Positions 16,292 through 25,493 of a DNA stretch of 64,000 nt are shown here, piece by piece. This DNA comes from an uncultured Poribacteria bacterium. GTDB taxonomy: Bacteria; Poribacteria; WGA-4E; WGA-3G. A program made the position numbers and the translations under genes. The stretch covers positions 5,551,966 to 5,615,965 of the forward strand of contig OX638352.1 in assembly GCA_951813545.1 (NCBI GenBank), written 5' to 3'. The stretch's first letter is position 1, and each line of letters opens with the position of its first letter. The notes beneath the pieces were generated by a model. It worked only from the letters and a program-made list of their open reading frames with translations, searched no databases and was not told the DNA's origin.

Positions 16292-19027
16292 ATGGTAGAA
16301 AACAATGTTCAACTGATTCGCAGAATTTTGTCAGGGGATGACGCGGCTTTCAGTACATTAATGCGGAAACACCAAAAGGGTGTTCATGCACTTATATGGC
16401 GGAAAATTGGGGATTTTCATATTGCGGAGGAAATTACCCAAGATACCTTTATCCAAGTCTACAAAAAACTTGGGACATTAGAGGATCCAAACCGATTTGA
16501 AGGATGGCTTTATGTCATCGCGAATCGACGCTGCATTAATTGGATAAAGCAGCATAAAGTTAAAATGGACAAATTGAATATGCAATCCTTAGAGGACACA
16601 CATCCGGAAGAAGTTGAAAAAGCTTCCTACGAATATCATATATCGCATCAACGTGAAACTGAGATTACGAATCATCGCCAGAATCTCGCCAAAACGCTCC
16701 TACAGCAACTACCGGAGAGCGAACGTACCATCGTGACGCTCCATTATCTCGGTAAAATGACATCGAAGGAGATCAGCAAATTTTTAGGTGTGTCGGTGAA
16801 TACAATTAAGAGCCGACTTCGCCGTGCTCGCAAGCGTTTACAAAAAGAAGGAGAAATATTGATACGCGAAACGCTTAACGGTGTGCAATTATCTGATAAT
16901 ATCATTGAGAACGTCATGCGACAGATTGCCGACCTGAACCCGACACCGGCACCACCCACTAAGAAACCCTTACTTCCTTTGGCAGCTTTCGGTGCTGCAG
17001 TGGTCTTGGTAATACTTTTCGGCATGGGCAGTCAATACCTCATCCGGTCCCAGCAGCCCTATAGTTTTGACGCACAATCTGAACCTACCATTGAAATCGT
17101 TGACACACCCGTTCTCCATAATATCATATCAAAACCTGATGTGCAAAATCGAGTTGGAAGCGATCCTATCCCCGGTAGAAACAGTAACAAAGGTCTACCA
17201 ACAGGAACTAAGTCTATGGAAAATAATATAGCACAAGAATCTATGCAATGGAATCTACCAGAAGATGCTAAAGCACGCCTCGGTAAAGGTAAGATAAGTG
17301 AAATACAGTATTCTTCCGATGGGGCACTTCTCGTTGTGGCAACGGGTATCGGTATTTGGCTCTACGACACAACAACATATCAAGAGGTTGCACTTCTTAC
17401 AGCACATACGAGTGCAGTCAAGTGCCTTGCCTTCAGTCCTGATGGACACATCCTTGCAAGTGGTGGCGAGGATGGCACCATTCTACTGTGGCATAGAAGC
17501 ACAGGTGCCCAAAAAGTGCTCACTGAGAGTAAGGAATCGGTCTCAAACTTGGCATTCAGCCCTGATGGACAAACACTTGCAAGTGGAAGTGGGGGGACTA
17601 TCCGATTTTGGGATATCATCACTGGAGAACAGAAAGGCACGCTCACAGGACTTCCAGAACATATCAGCGATTTATCATTCAGCCCGGATGGAAAAACAAT
17701 CGTGAGTGTAACTTGGGGTGGCGACATCTGTATATCGGATACGATCACCGGTAAACCCAAGAAAACATTCACTGTTCGTATGGCAGATAATGTATTTAAC
17801 ATAGCCTTCAGTCCGGATGGAGAAACAGTCGCTATTGGCAGTCGCGATGGTAACATCTACCTCTCAGATTTAAACACAGGTAAACTTAATCGAAAACTCA
17901 CTGGCCATTCGGAGGACGTTCAAAGGGTCGTGTTTAGTCCTGATGGAAAAACGCTCGCAAGTTCATCATATTTAGACGAAACAGTGCGTCTCTGGGATGT
18001 CCACACCGGCGAACACCGGCGAACACTTACTGGACATACAAGGGATATTGAGGGTTTAGCTTTCAGTCCTGATGGAAAAACGCTCGCAAGTAGTGGAAGT
18101 GGCGATGGCACTATCCGCTTCTGGGATGTCCGCACAGGTAATGAAAAACATGCAGTCACTGGACATATAAATGGTGCTTCTAGCGTAGTGTTCAATCCCG
18201 ACGGAAAATTTGTTGCAAGTGGATATGGTGGTGGTGTTATTCGATTCTGGGATGCGGACACAGGACGATACTTGAAAACACTGAAAGGGTTAAATAACGA
18301 TGCATATCGTCTGGTATTCACCTCAGATGGAAGCACACTCGCTTGCGCAGATAGCTTAAACATCCGTCTGCAGGATGTCCATACCGGGGAAGAAAAAATG
18401 CTACTTACCGGGCATGAGTGGGGTATTCATAGCATGGTGCTCAGTCCCGATGGAGATGTGCTCGCGAGTGGCAGCGAGGATACGACCATTCGCTTGTGGG
18501 ATATACACACTGGTGAGCATAAGAAAACGCTCAATGGACATACACACAGAGTCTATAGCGTAGCCTTTAGTCCGGATGGCAAAACCCTCGCAAGTGGCAG
18601 TGATGACAATACTGTACGATTATGGAATGTTGACACTGGCGAGACTCAGATGATACTTGTCGGACATACCCATGAATTTGAGGGTGTCAAGAGTGTTGCC
18701 TTCAGTCCGGATGGCAAAACGCTTGCGAGTGGCGGTGGTGATAAGGTCATCCACCTATGGGATATGGATACAGGGAAAATTAATATGACACTTATCGGAC
18801 ATACACATTGGGTGTTCAGTCTGGCGTTCAGCCCGGATGGTAAAACACTTGCGAGTGGCGGTGTTGACAGCGTTATCAACTTATGGGATGCATACACTGG
18901 TGAGCATAAGAAAACATTGAATGGCCATTCCGCTTGGGTCAGAAGTATCGCTTTCAGTTCGGATGGTAAAACCCTTGTTAGCGGTAGTGATGATGGCTCG
19001 GTGCTTCTTTGGAAAATCGATCTCTAA
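16292..19027 (+). CDS. ECF sigma factor fused to a transmembrane segment and 14 WD40 repeats
   Basis: 911 residues. Residues 1-85 are sigma region 2 (DDAAFSTLMRKHQKGVHALIW...AEEITQDTFIQVYKKL...FEGWLYVIANRRCINWIK). Residues 125-185 are region 4 (LLQQLPESERTIVTLHYLGKMTSKEISKFLGVSVNTIKSRLRRARKRL). One membrane segment lies at about 227-248 (PLLPLAAFGAAVVLVILFGMG). After a linker, 14 WD40 repeats run from about residue 330 to the end, enough for two seven-bladed propellers. Most have FSPDGKTLASG and end W(D/N). The layout puts the propellers across the membrane from the DNA-binding part. Comparable WD40-tailed ECF factors are known in Planctomycetes. No anti-sigma gene is adjacent. ATG at 16292, RBS ACGGAG. 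Confidence 0.92.
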   Translation: MVENNVQLIRRILSGDDAAFSTLMRKHQKGVHALIWRKIGDFHIAEEITQDTFIQVYKKLGTLEDPNRFEGWLYVIANRRCINWIKQHKVKMDKLNMQSLEDTHPEEVEKASYEYHISHQRETEITNHRQNLAKTLLQQLPESERTIVTLHYLGKMTSKEISKFLGVSVNTIKSRLRRARKRLQKEGEILIRETLNGVQLSDNIIENVMRQIADLNPTPAPPTKKPLLPLAAFGAAVVLVILFGMGSQYLIRSQQPYSFDAQSEPTIEIVDTPVLHNIISKPDVQNRVGSDPIPGRNSNKGLPTGTKSMENNIAQESMQWNLPEDAKARLGKGKISEIQYSSDGALLVVATGIGIWLYDTTTYQEVALLTAHTSAVKCLAFSPDGHILASGGEDGTILLWHRSTGAQKVLTESKESVSNLAFSPDGQTLASGSGGTIRFWDIITGEQKGTLTGLPEHISDLSFSPDGKTIVSVTWGGDICISDTITGKPKKTFTVRMADNVFNIAFSPDGETVAIGSRDGNIYLSDLNTGKLNRKLTGHSEDVQRVVFSPDGKTLASSSYLDETVRLWDVHTGEHRRTLTGHTRDIEGLAFSPDGKTLASSGSGDGTIRFWDVRTGNEKHAVTGHINGASSVVFNPDGKFVASGYGGGVIRFWDADTGRYLKTLKGLNNDAYRLVFTSDGSTLACADSLNIRLQDVHTGEEKMLLTGHEWGIHSMVLSPDGDVLASGSEDTTIRLWDIHTGEHKKTLNGHTHRVYSVAFSPDGKTLASGSDDNTVRLWNVDTGETQMILVGHTHEFEGVKSVAFSPDGKTLASGGGDKVIHLWDMDTGKINMTLIGHTHWVFSLAFSPDGKTLASGGVDSVINLWDAYTGEHKKTLNGHSAWVRSIAFSSDGKTLVSGSDDGSVLLWKIDL

Positions 19028-19081
19028 ATATTACTATCTTTACGGTGGGCAATGTCTATTTATTTCATAATGCTTAAGAGT

Positions 19082-19275
19082 TATTTTATAACCCAAGTTG
19101 CCACCTATTTACTTACATAGCACTCCGCTGGAGTGCGAGACGTTGATGTGCCTTTTTCTATAGACATAGCACCCCTCTGGGGTGGGAAAAGTGTTTGAAA
19201 AACTGTGTTGAAATACGCAGAAATACCCAAGCAAAAACACCCAAACCCGTTAGTAGCAACTTGGGTTATTTTATA
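19082..19275. repeat. Repeat bounded by AACCCAAGTTGC / GCAACTTGGGTT with inner palindromes
   Basis: Inverted ends TATTTTATAACCCAAGTTGC and GCAACTTGGGTTATTTTATA enclose palindromes GCACTCCGCTGGAGTGC (19120-19136) and CACCCCTCTGGGGTG (19170-19184), the second preceded by CTATAGACATAG. The same layout, with larger inner insert, occurs at 39.0-39.35 kb. It lies downstream of the sigma-WD40 gene in the gap 19028-19450. Confidence 0.75.
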
Positions 19276-19290
19276 CTAAAGTTTGGACAA

Positions 19291-19375
19291 TCTATAGTAA
19301 AGATCGAAACAGGTTTTCAGGAAAGCAACGCTCATCGCTGCTGGCGAGGATTGTATCCTCGCCTTCCGATAATCG
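19291..19375. repeat. Partial MITE copy with GGCGAGGAT palindrome
   Basis: Starts CTATAGTAAAGATCG and holds CATCGCTGCTGGCGAGGATT with the 21-bp palindrome GGCGAGGATT-G-TATCCTCGCC region (19343-19363). No right terminal repeat is seen. It sits between the sigma-WD40 gene and the convergent CDP-alcohol transferase gene. Confidence 0.55.
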
Positions 19376-19450
19376 CCAAATAATGCTGCCCTTTACCATA
19401 AGTGTATTTGAGGCACAACTTTCAAGCCTTTTGATATTTTTCTATCAGTT

Positions 19451-20002
19451 TCACGGGAGCCTAGCTCGGGGAAAAACGCAAATAAAAAAGAATGGCAACC
19501 CACGGAGGAGACAGAACCCAACGGCGATGGTAGCAAGTATGAGACTTCCTTGTGCCAAGGCAGGGGTTTTCAAAAGACTCGCGCTCGCAAGACTCGCAAA
19601 GGCTAACATTTTGGTGATGCCCGAAAGGGCACGACTGATGCGTGAACGCGTGAGGGCGTGTGTCCATCCGCTTTCTGGATATCCAAAAAACCGTTGCAAA
19701 CTGTCTGTGATAAATCCCCGTGCCATAACAACGATAGGCATCCATAACGGGAGGTGTCCTGTCGCAGTAAAGTAAATCCAAAAGGTGTTTTCGATGATTC
19801 TATCCGCGACAGTATCAAGAACTTCGCCGAGTTTCGATGTCTCGTTGCGTCTGCGGGCAATATATCCATCGACTCCATCAAGCGCGAAGATAATCGCAAT
19901 AGTTGCAATCAACGCCATATCCAGTGTGTGATGTGTGCCGAATAGGACAATAACGACGAAAGTTAGCAACAAGCGGCAGAGCGTTATGGTGTTTGCAATC
20001 AT
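19451..20002 (-). CDS. CDP-alcohol phosphatidyltransferase family protein
   Basis: 183-residue membrane enzyme that would transfer a phosphatidyl or similar group from a CDP-alcohol. The complete family signature D-x2-D-G-x2-A-R-x8-G-x3-D-x3-D is present: DGVDGYIARR...KLGEVLDTVAD (residues about 41-66). Several hydrophobic helices surround it. It could be a PgsA-like or phosphatidylinositol-phosphate-type synthase; the acceptor cannot be told. It is the last gene of a minus-strand run after the STT3-like gene (22-bp gap containing GGGGTTACAAACCCC). Start ATG at 20002 has no strong RBS. Confidence 0.85.
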   Translation of the reverse strand: MIANTITLCRLLLTFVVIVLFGTHHTLDMALIATIAIIFALDGVDGYIARRRNETSKLGEVLDTVADRIIENTFWIYFTATGHLPLWMPIVVMARGFITDSLQRFFGYPESGWTHALTRSRISRALSGITKMLAFASLASASLLKTPALAQGSLILATIAVGFCLLRGLPFFFICVFPRARLP

Positions 20003-20024
20003 GTGTCGGGGTTACAAACCCCTC

Positions 20025-22046
20025 CTACGGTTCTGTTGCGAGATATTTTGGATTTGGTTGGATATCCGGCGGATAGTGAATCTCCCACACCTTGGCTCTT
20101 GCCTCCGTAAAGTTCTCAGTTGGATAGACAGGAACAAACGCCTCGCTCAACTCGCCTTGTAGAAATACTTCCGGGGGTTGACTTTGTGTTAGCATAAGAT
20201 GTGTCGCTTCGTGGGTTTTTAGGAATTCCAACGCGTCTCGTGCATCGGTGGCATCGCTGATATATGTGTTAAAGAGATGGATCCAGTGCTGGATGTAATG
20301 ATCCTGATCAATAACGGTTTTGACACCACCGAGGACGTTCAGTTGACTACCCGAACTCCACCCCGCAGCAATGACAGCAGTGTGTGGTAGTTCTGCTTTC
20401 ATCCACTCAAAAGCCTTTGCAGCCGGTGTATCTCCCGGAGCGGCTCGACGCATCTCTGTTGCGGCAAAAGTTGCGCGTTTCGCGTGTTCCCCTGCGGGTG
20501 CCCAGTACATGAGAGCAGTGACGATAACGACAACGATGCCGATTTTTATGACACGCAACGGCAACCGTTCTCTGACATCTGCGTTGAGGAATTGGGCGTT
20601 TTTGAGGTTTTCAGTTATATAGGTGCCGACACGGCGTATCAAGTCAGTGGTGAAGAACGCAATGGGAAGTCCAATAAAGAAATCATACCGTTTCGCATCA
20701 CGCGAAAGTGCCACCCATACCAAAAACCAAACAGCCAGCGCAATATAGATGAATTCATATTTCGGTACTTCGTGCTGTCGCCATGCGATGAAGAGGAGCA
20801 CAAGAGAAATGCCTGCAAGCGATATGAAAAAGAGGATATTGCACCCGGATGCCCCTAAAAGCGTCTCAAGTCGCGTTTGAAAAAAGGTAGTGAGCATGAA
20901 CAAAAACACAAATACTGCTAACACCGTACCGCTGTTCTTCCAGAAATGGATGCCGACACCGATGAAACCCAAACTTCCCAAGAAAAAGAGGCTGCCGTAT
21001 CGAAATACCCAATACCTATAATCCGGCGTGTCGAGTTCTCCCACGGTTTGCATCAGTGCGTTTTGGCTTAGCGGGACGGTGGTGCTGGCGAAGGTGTCCA
21101 ATTGTATCCAAACGTACCCGAGGGCAAGCACAAAACTCGCAAGCACTAACCCAAGAGACAGATTTTTGGTGTGTGGACGGAATTTGTTTGCAAGCGACGA
21201 TTTTGTGATTAAAACGTGTCGGAGGGCACGAATCCCTAATAGGACGAGCGGTGGTACCAACACAAAGGCAAAAAGATGTGTTGTGAAACCCTCTCCACTT
21301 CGATAGGCAGGCGATGCAAGGTATAGCGTCGGCACGAAGGTACACACCCAGAGGGCATATAACCGTAAACCTTCCTCCTTTTCAGATGTGACGAATTTCC
21401 ACAGTTCTACACAAAGGATAATGCTGAGGAAAACACCGAAGCCCTCCCAACTCATACCCCCGAGAAAGACGGTAAAGCCGCTAATAAGTGTCCACAAAAG
21501 TCGGCTGCGCGGGCGTTGTGCTTGTAGGGATACGAGATAAGTTGTGACGGCGAGTATGCCGAGCATGAGACACCAACTGTCCCTATCGCTGAACCCAGCG
21601 GCACTGCGTTCAACGACCCCCGGGAGCGTTGCTAAAAATATACCAACAACGCTTGAAAAAAGCAATCCAAAGGTCCGATAAAGGAAGAAGCAAAGCACTC
21701 CCAACCCTAACACAAAACAGACAGCAGGCGAAAACAGTGAGACTTGATAGAGAGAGACATTCGGAAAGAGAACTGTTATCGCTTTGTGCGTATAAGCGAC
21801 ACCATAAGCATACGCGGTCATGCTTTGTCCATAGTCTCTGCCGAGGGGGAGCCAGCGGTACATATCCCGCGCCGGCAGCCTGCCCTGTTCAGACACGATT
21901 TGTGCCTGCCAATAGTGGAGATACGGATCGTGTCCAGTAAATTGTCCTTCTGGAATGTTCGGAACACCCTGAATCCGAATCCAAAAGGCGATAATGAGAA
22001 TAGCACCCAAGAGTGCCCACGGTATCAGTTTTTGTAGAAGTTTCAT
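20025..22046 (-). CDS. STT3/AglB/PglB-like oligosaccharyltransferase
   Basis: 673-residue polytopic membrane protein of the GT-C fold. The first external loop has TGHDPYLHYWQAQIVSE (D40) and LPARDMYRWLPLGRDYG, matching the metal-binding DxD-type loop of STT3. Near residue 125 is ERSAAGFSDRDSWCLM, the second acidic motif. About 11-13 hydrophobic helices follow. The soluble C-terminal part has AAGWSSGSQL (562-566 = GWSSG) where STT3 proteins have WWDYG, then DQDHYIQHWIHLF. The family would transfer lipid-linked glycan to Asn of exported proteins. The degenerate sequon-binding motif makes the acceptor uncertain. Starts 6 bp after the permease stop, so probably cotranscribed. Confidence 0.8.
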   Translation of the reverse strand: MKLLQKLIPWALLGAILIIAFWIRIQGVPNIPEGQFTGHDPYLHYWQAQIVSEQGRLPARDMYRWLPLGRDYGQSMTAYAYGVAYTHKAITVLFPNVSLYQVSLFSPAVCFVLGLGVLCFFLYRTFGLLFSSVVGIFLATLPGVVERSAAGFSDRDSWCLMLGILAVTTYLVSLQAQRPRSRLLWTLISGFTVFLGGMSWEGFGVFLSIILCVELWKFVTSEKEEGLRLYALWVCTFVPTLYLASPAYRSGEGFTTHLFAFVLVPPLVLLGIRALRHVLITKSSLANKFRPHTKNLSLGLVLASFVLALGYVWIQLDTFASTTVPLSQNALMQTVGELDTPDYRYWVFRYGSLFFLGSLGFIGVGIHFWKNSGTVLAVFVFLFMLTTFFQTRLETLLGASGCNILFFISLAGISLVLLFIAWRQHEVPKYEFIYIALAVWFLVWVALSRDAKRYDFFIGLPIAFFTTDLIRRVGTYITENLKNAQFLNADVRERLPLRVIKIGIVVVIVTALMYWAPAGEHAKRATFAATEMRRAAPGDTPAAKAFEWMKAELPHTAVIAAGWSSGSQLNVLGGVKTVIDQDHYIQHWIHLFNTYISDATDARDALEFLKTHEATHLMLTQSQPPEVFLQGELSEAFVPVYPTENFTEARAKVWEIHYPPDIQPNPKYLATEP

Positions 22047-22052
22047 TTCTTT

Positions 22053-23324
22053 TTAGTTCTCGGCACGAAGTGCATCAATAGGTGAAAGTCGCGCTGCCCG
22101 CATTGCGGGGTAGACACCAAAGCCAACACCCATAAAAATCGAAAAGATAACGGAGATCAGTATCCAATGTCCAGAGAGGACGACAGGCCACGTCGGCACA
22201 ACTGGAACGATACGGACAGCGAGGCGTGCCATACCGTGTGCTGCTAACCAGCCGCCCGCAATTCCGAGAAGTGTACCACAAAAACAGAGACAGATTGATT
22301 CCGTTAAAAATTGATAGAAAATGTCAATCCGTTTCGCACCGACTGATTTCCGTAAGCCTATCTCCCGCGTCTTTTCTCCAACAGACACAAGGCAGATATT
22401 CATGATGCCGATGCCGCCGACAAATAACGAGAACCCAGCAATGCTGCCCAGAGAAATTTGAATGACCCTTTGGATGTGCTCCAAGTGCCGAATAGAGCGG
22501 TTGGGTAGCCGATAACGGATAAAGTCATCTTTTCCCCGGTGCCTCTTACGTAGGACATCTTTAACTGAATCAATGACCCTATAAACGTCTGCGCCTTCTT
22601 GAAAAAAGAGGGTGAACCTCATAATGTCATCCTCTCCGGAGAGTCGCTGCTGGTGTGTTGTTAACGGCACGCAGACAATATCATCCAGTGAGTAGTAGTT
22701 ATGAAGGCTTCTTCCCTTTGGTGCCATGATACCGACGACACGACACCGGATCGCGGGGTGTCTCCAACTGAACCTAATTTTTACCTCTTCTCCGATAGCG
22801 AATGCTTCCCCAAACAAGTCTACAGCAGCTTCTGCACCCAGTATACACACCCGCGCACCCATCTCAATATCATTCTCAGAGAAAAATCGCCCGTGTTGCA
22901 CCTCCCAATGCATGCCTTGGGCATAGTCGGGTGTCACACCTTCAACATAAGTCCGTGTTTGCCCGCCGTATTGACTCGTGACAGTACTCCTCCTGTATCT
23001 ATCAGCCGCTGTGGGTAAGACAAAAAAAACAGAGGGACATTCTGCCTCAATTGCAAAAATATCCTCAAAAGTGTATCGTTCGGTAGTGCGCCGCACGAGA
23101 TGCCCGCGTTTCCAGATAGCAGTGTGCGTATCGAACAGAATTCGGTTAGAACCCCCAAACTTTTTCAGGTCGTCCGTAATGATTTTTTTCCCACCATCGC
23201 CAATAGCCATCATACAAAGCACACTCGCAATCCCAATAGAAATGCCGAGGATAGATAATCCTGCGCGGAGTCTGTTTTGAGAAAGGTGAACAATACCTGC
23301 AGCGATAACATCACGGGCTTTCAT
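22053..23324 (-). CDS. MacB/FtsX-type ABC transporter permease
   Basis: 423 residues. One N-terminal helix (LSILGISIGIASVLCMMAIGDGG), a large periplasmic MacB-like domain (about residues 45-280) and three C-terminal helices with the FtsX signature (VGGIGIMNICLVSVGEKTREIGLRKSVGAKRIDIFYQFLTES). ATG at 23324 lies inside the last codons of the WD40 gene (14-bp overlap), a sign of translational coupling. No ATP-binding subunit is in the window next to it. A type-VII ABC exporter would also need a MacA-like adaptor such as that at 1-1620. Confidence 0.9.
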   Translation of the reverse strand: MKARDVIAAGIVHLSQNRLRAGLSILGISIGIASVLCMMAIGDGGKKIITDDLKKFGGSNRILFDTHTAIWKRGHLVRRTTERYTFEDIFAIEAECPSVFFVLPTAADRYRRSTVTSQYGGQTRTYVEGVTPDYAQGMHWEVQHGRFFSENDIEMGARVCILGAEAAVDLFGEAFAIGEEVKIRFSWRHPAIRCRVVGIMAPKGRSLHNYYSLDDIVCVPLTTHQQRLSGEDDIMRFTLFFQEGADVYRVIDSVKDVLRKRHRGKDDFIRYRLPNRSIRHLEHIQRVIQISLGSIAGFSLFVGGIGIMNICLVSVGEKTREIGLRKSVGAKRIDIFYQFLTESICLCFCGTLLGIAGGWLAAHGMARLAVRIVPVVPTWPVVLSGHWILISVIFSIFMGVGFGVYPAMRAARLSPIDALRAEN

Positions 23325-25371
23325 TTTGTAGATAAGGCTTCAGATCCCACAAGAGAATAGTGCCATCGAAACTTGCACTTGCCAAAAGTGTGTTATCTGG
23401 AGAAAAGGCGAGATCTTGGATGTCCGTCGGATGACCAGGGAGTGTGGCGAATTTTTCCAGAGTGGGGATATTTCCCTCTGTGTCAACTTCCCATAACTCA
23501 ATGGGGGCTTTCTCTCCAGCATACCACGAAGAACCAGATGCTAAATACCGACCGCAAGATGAAAACGTTAGCGCAAACGGCTGCTGACACTCATACGGCG
23601 GAAGGATCGCCATGAGGAGCTCATAATTTGTGGCATCCCACACCCGAATCTCGCGGTGCATTCCACCAACAATAAGACTTCCACACGGTGAAAAAGCAAC
23701 TGCCTCCATTGTGATAGGACGTGCTGCTGTGTCTCCTCTGGTGTGCCTTTCATGCTGCAACCGAAGTTTACGCTGTTTTTGCGCTGCATCCCCAACATAG
23801 TTTTCCGATTCTAAAGTTAAATCAAAAGGTGCTAACGGAAGTGTAGCAACCTCTTTACCAGAGACAACATCCCAGATCCGAGCGGTTCCGTCGGTTGAGC
23901 CACTCACCAGTCGTTTTCCATCTGGATCAAATGCTAAGGACCGAATTAAATCTGTATGTCCCAACAACGCCATCTGTTTTCCTCGCGTATCCCATATATA
24001 TAGTCCCCCTTTTGTATCCCCACTCGCAAAAGGCTCACCCGCGGGGGCGAAGGCAAAGGTCCGAACGAATTCTTGATGTCCAGCAAAGGTCGCGATTGTT
24101 TCGTCGGTATCAACATCCCAGACAAGGAGGTTGTTTTCAATGCTACCCAACGCGCGGATGCGACCCGTTGATGAGATATAGACGGAACGAATTTCTGTAT
24201 TCAAGCGGGCAATCGATCGCTGGCGTCGTTTCTCGGCAACATTCCAACAGGTCGTTCCAGCAGAGTCAACGCTCACCAATGTCTGCCCATCCGGTAAAAA
24301 CGCCACGAAGTGCGGATAGTGAACTTCTCTGGAAATCGAAGCGACAGCGCGGGGATTCTCCGTATCCCACACTTTGATCTCCCGTTCGCTTGCGAAAATC
24401 AGAGCAGGTTCCAGTCGACTCCCAGATGGAGATTTTTCAGTTAAAAGGCGTAGAACATGGATGCTCCCATGATACTCAAAGATGTTGAGTTTCTCATCGT
24501 TTTCCACATTCCAGACGGTGAGTGTGGATTGATGCACACCAGCAGCAAGAAGGCTTCCTGACCCTGAGTAAGTCGGCGTTATCCGTCGATATTCAGGATA
24601 TGAGAACTCCCTCATCTGGGTACCTGCGGTAACATCCCACTCTCGCAAGGTGCCGCCAGACAAATCACCTGCGGCAAGGTATTTCGCACACGGTGAAAAG
24701 TCAAGCGCATATACCCGTGCCGTATGTCCTCTAAGGGAAGCAATCTGTTCGCCTGTTTCCACATGCCACACCGTGATGACATCGGCAGTGCCTTCACTAT
24801 CCGCGGGCGTTGGACAGGCGAGGAGCTGCCCATCATCGGAAAAGCAGAGCGGACGCGGAACCCCCCCTTGCCACCGGACTGTTATGTCAGGGTCGGCTTG
24901 GAACTCGGCAATTTGCTCCCCTGTTTCGGCATGCCAAAGATGAACGATACCGGTGAGTGGCTCAGAAGTGGCGATGCACTGACTGTCATTGGAAAAGACA
25001 ACCCGGCTAAGTCTCAATCTAACTTTTTCACATTCAATGCTGGTAATGCTTTTTCGTTGATTGATGTCCCATACCTTAAGGATCTCGTCAAAGTTGCCAA
25101 TGGCAAGCCATTTGCCATTTGGAGAAAAATTGAGACGGCAACTCATGCCACGTTCTGTTTCCCACAAATGGATGGGCGTCATCGTTGGGAGCTCATACAA
25201 CCAGACCCCCATATAGGTGGCAACAACCAGCGTCTTCCTATCTGGCGAAAGCACTAGGTCCCTCACACATCCGCGTCCAAAACGGATTATAGCCCCCTCT
25301 GGGAGTGCCCATGTACGGACTGCCTTATTTATTTCGTCCGCACTCTGAATCTGTGAGAGTTGGTTTTCCAC
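23311..25371 (-). CDS. WD40 repeat protein
   Basis: 686 residues, almost entirely WD40 blades (for example VYALDFSPCAKYLAAGDLSGGTLREWD, RSLAFDPDGKRLVSGSTDG, DIQDLAFSPDNTLLASASFDGTILLWD). There is no signal peptide or membrane helix, so it should be cytoplasmic. The first blade, WALPEGAIIRFGRG...LVVATYMGVWLYELPT, closely parallels the first blade of the sigma-fused propeller at 16292 (WNLPEDAKARLGKG...LVVATGIGIWLYDTTT). Start is GTG at 25371 with GAGGAG 8 nt upstream. It is the first gene of the operon with the permease and STT3-like genes. Role probably scaffolding or regulation; ligand unknown. Confidence 0.9.
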   Translation of the reverse strand: MENQLSQIQSADEINKAVRTWALPEGAIIRFGRGCVRDLVLSPDRKTLVVATYMGVWLYELPTMTPIHLWETERGMSCRLNFSPNGKWLAIGNFDEILKVWDINQRKSITSIECEKVRLRLSRVVFSNDSQCIATSEPLTGIVHLWHAETGEQIAEFQADPDITVRWQGGVPRPLCFSDDGQLLACPTPADSEGTADVITVWHVETGEQIASLRGHTARVYALDFSPCAKYLAAGDLSGGTLREWDVTAGTQMREFSYPEYRRITPTYSGSGSLLAAGVHQSTLTVWNVENDEKLNIFEYHGSIHVLRLLTEKSPSGSRLEPALIFASEREIKVWDTENPRAVASISREVHYPHFVAFLPDGQTLVSVDSAGTTCWNVAEKRRQRSIARLNTEIRSVYISSTGRIRALGSIENNLLVWDVDTDETIATFAGHQEFVRTFAFAPAGEPFASGDTKGGLYIWDTRGKQMALLGHTDLIRSLAFDPDGKRLVSGSTDGTARIWDVVSGKEVATLPLAPFDLTLESENYVGDAAQKQRKLRLQHERHTRGDTAARPITMEAVAFSPCGSLIVGGMHREIRVWDATNYELLMAILPPYECQQPFALTFSSCGRYLASGSSWYAGEKAPIELWEVDTEGNIPTLEKFATLPGHPTDIQDLAFSPDNTLLASASFDGTILLWDLKPYLQNESP

Positions 25372-25455
25372 CGTAAATCTCCTCTTTTAAAAACGGGGAC
25401 GCTCGGCCAAGCAACCCCGTTTTCGGATGACAAAGTCTTCTTTTAGTTCATTGTT

Positions 25456-25493
25456 CCGTACAACAGCCGTTAGTCCGTACAACAGCCGTTAGT
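25456..25493. repeat. Perfect 19-bp tandem duplication at the 3' end of the Cys-rich gene
   Basis: CCGTACAACAGCCGTTAGT occurs twice without a gap (25456-25474, 25475-25493). The duplication spans the stop codon of the Cys-rich gene. Confidence 0.95.

Noticed and set aside
16106-19394. AAAGGGCAGCAT and its complement flanking the sigma-WD40 gene as element ends
   Set aside because: A 12-bp match over 3.3 kb is expected by chance at appreciable rate, and no target duplication or other end features are seen.
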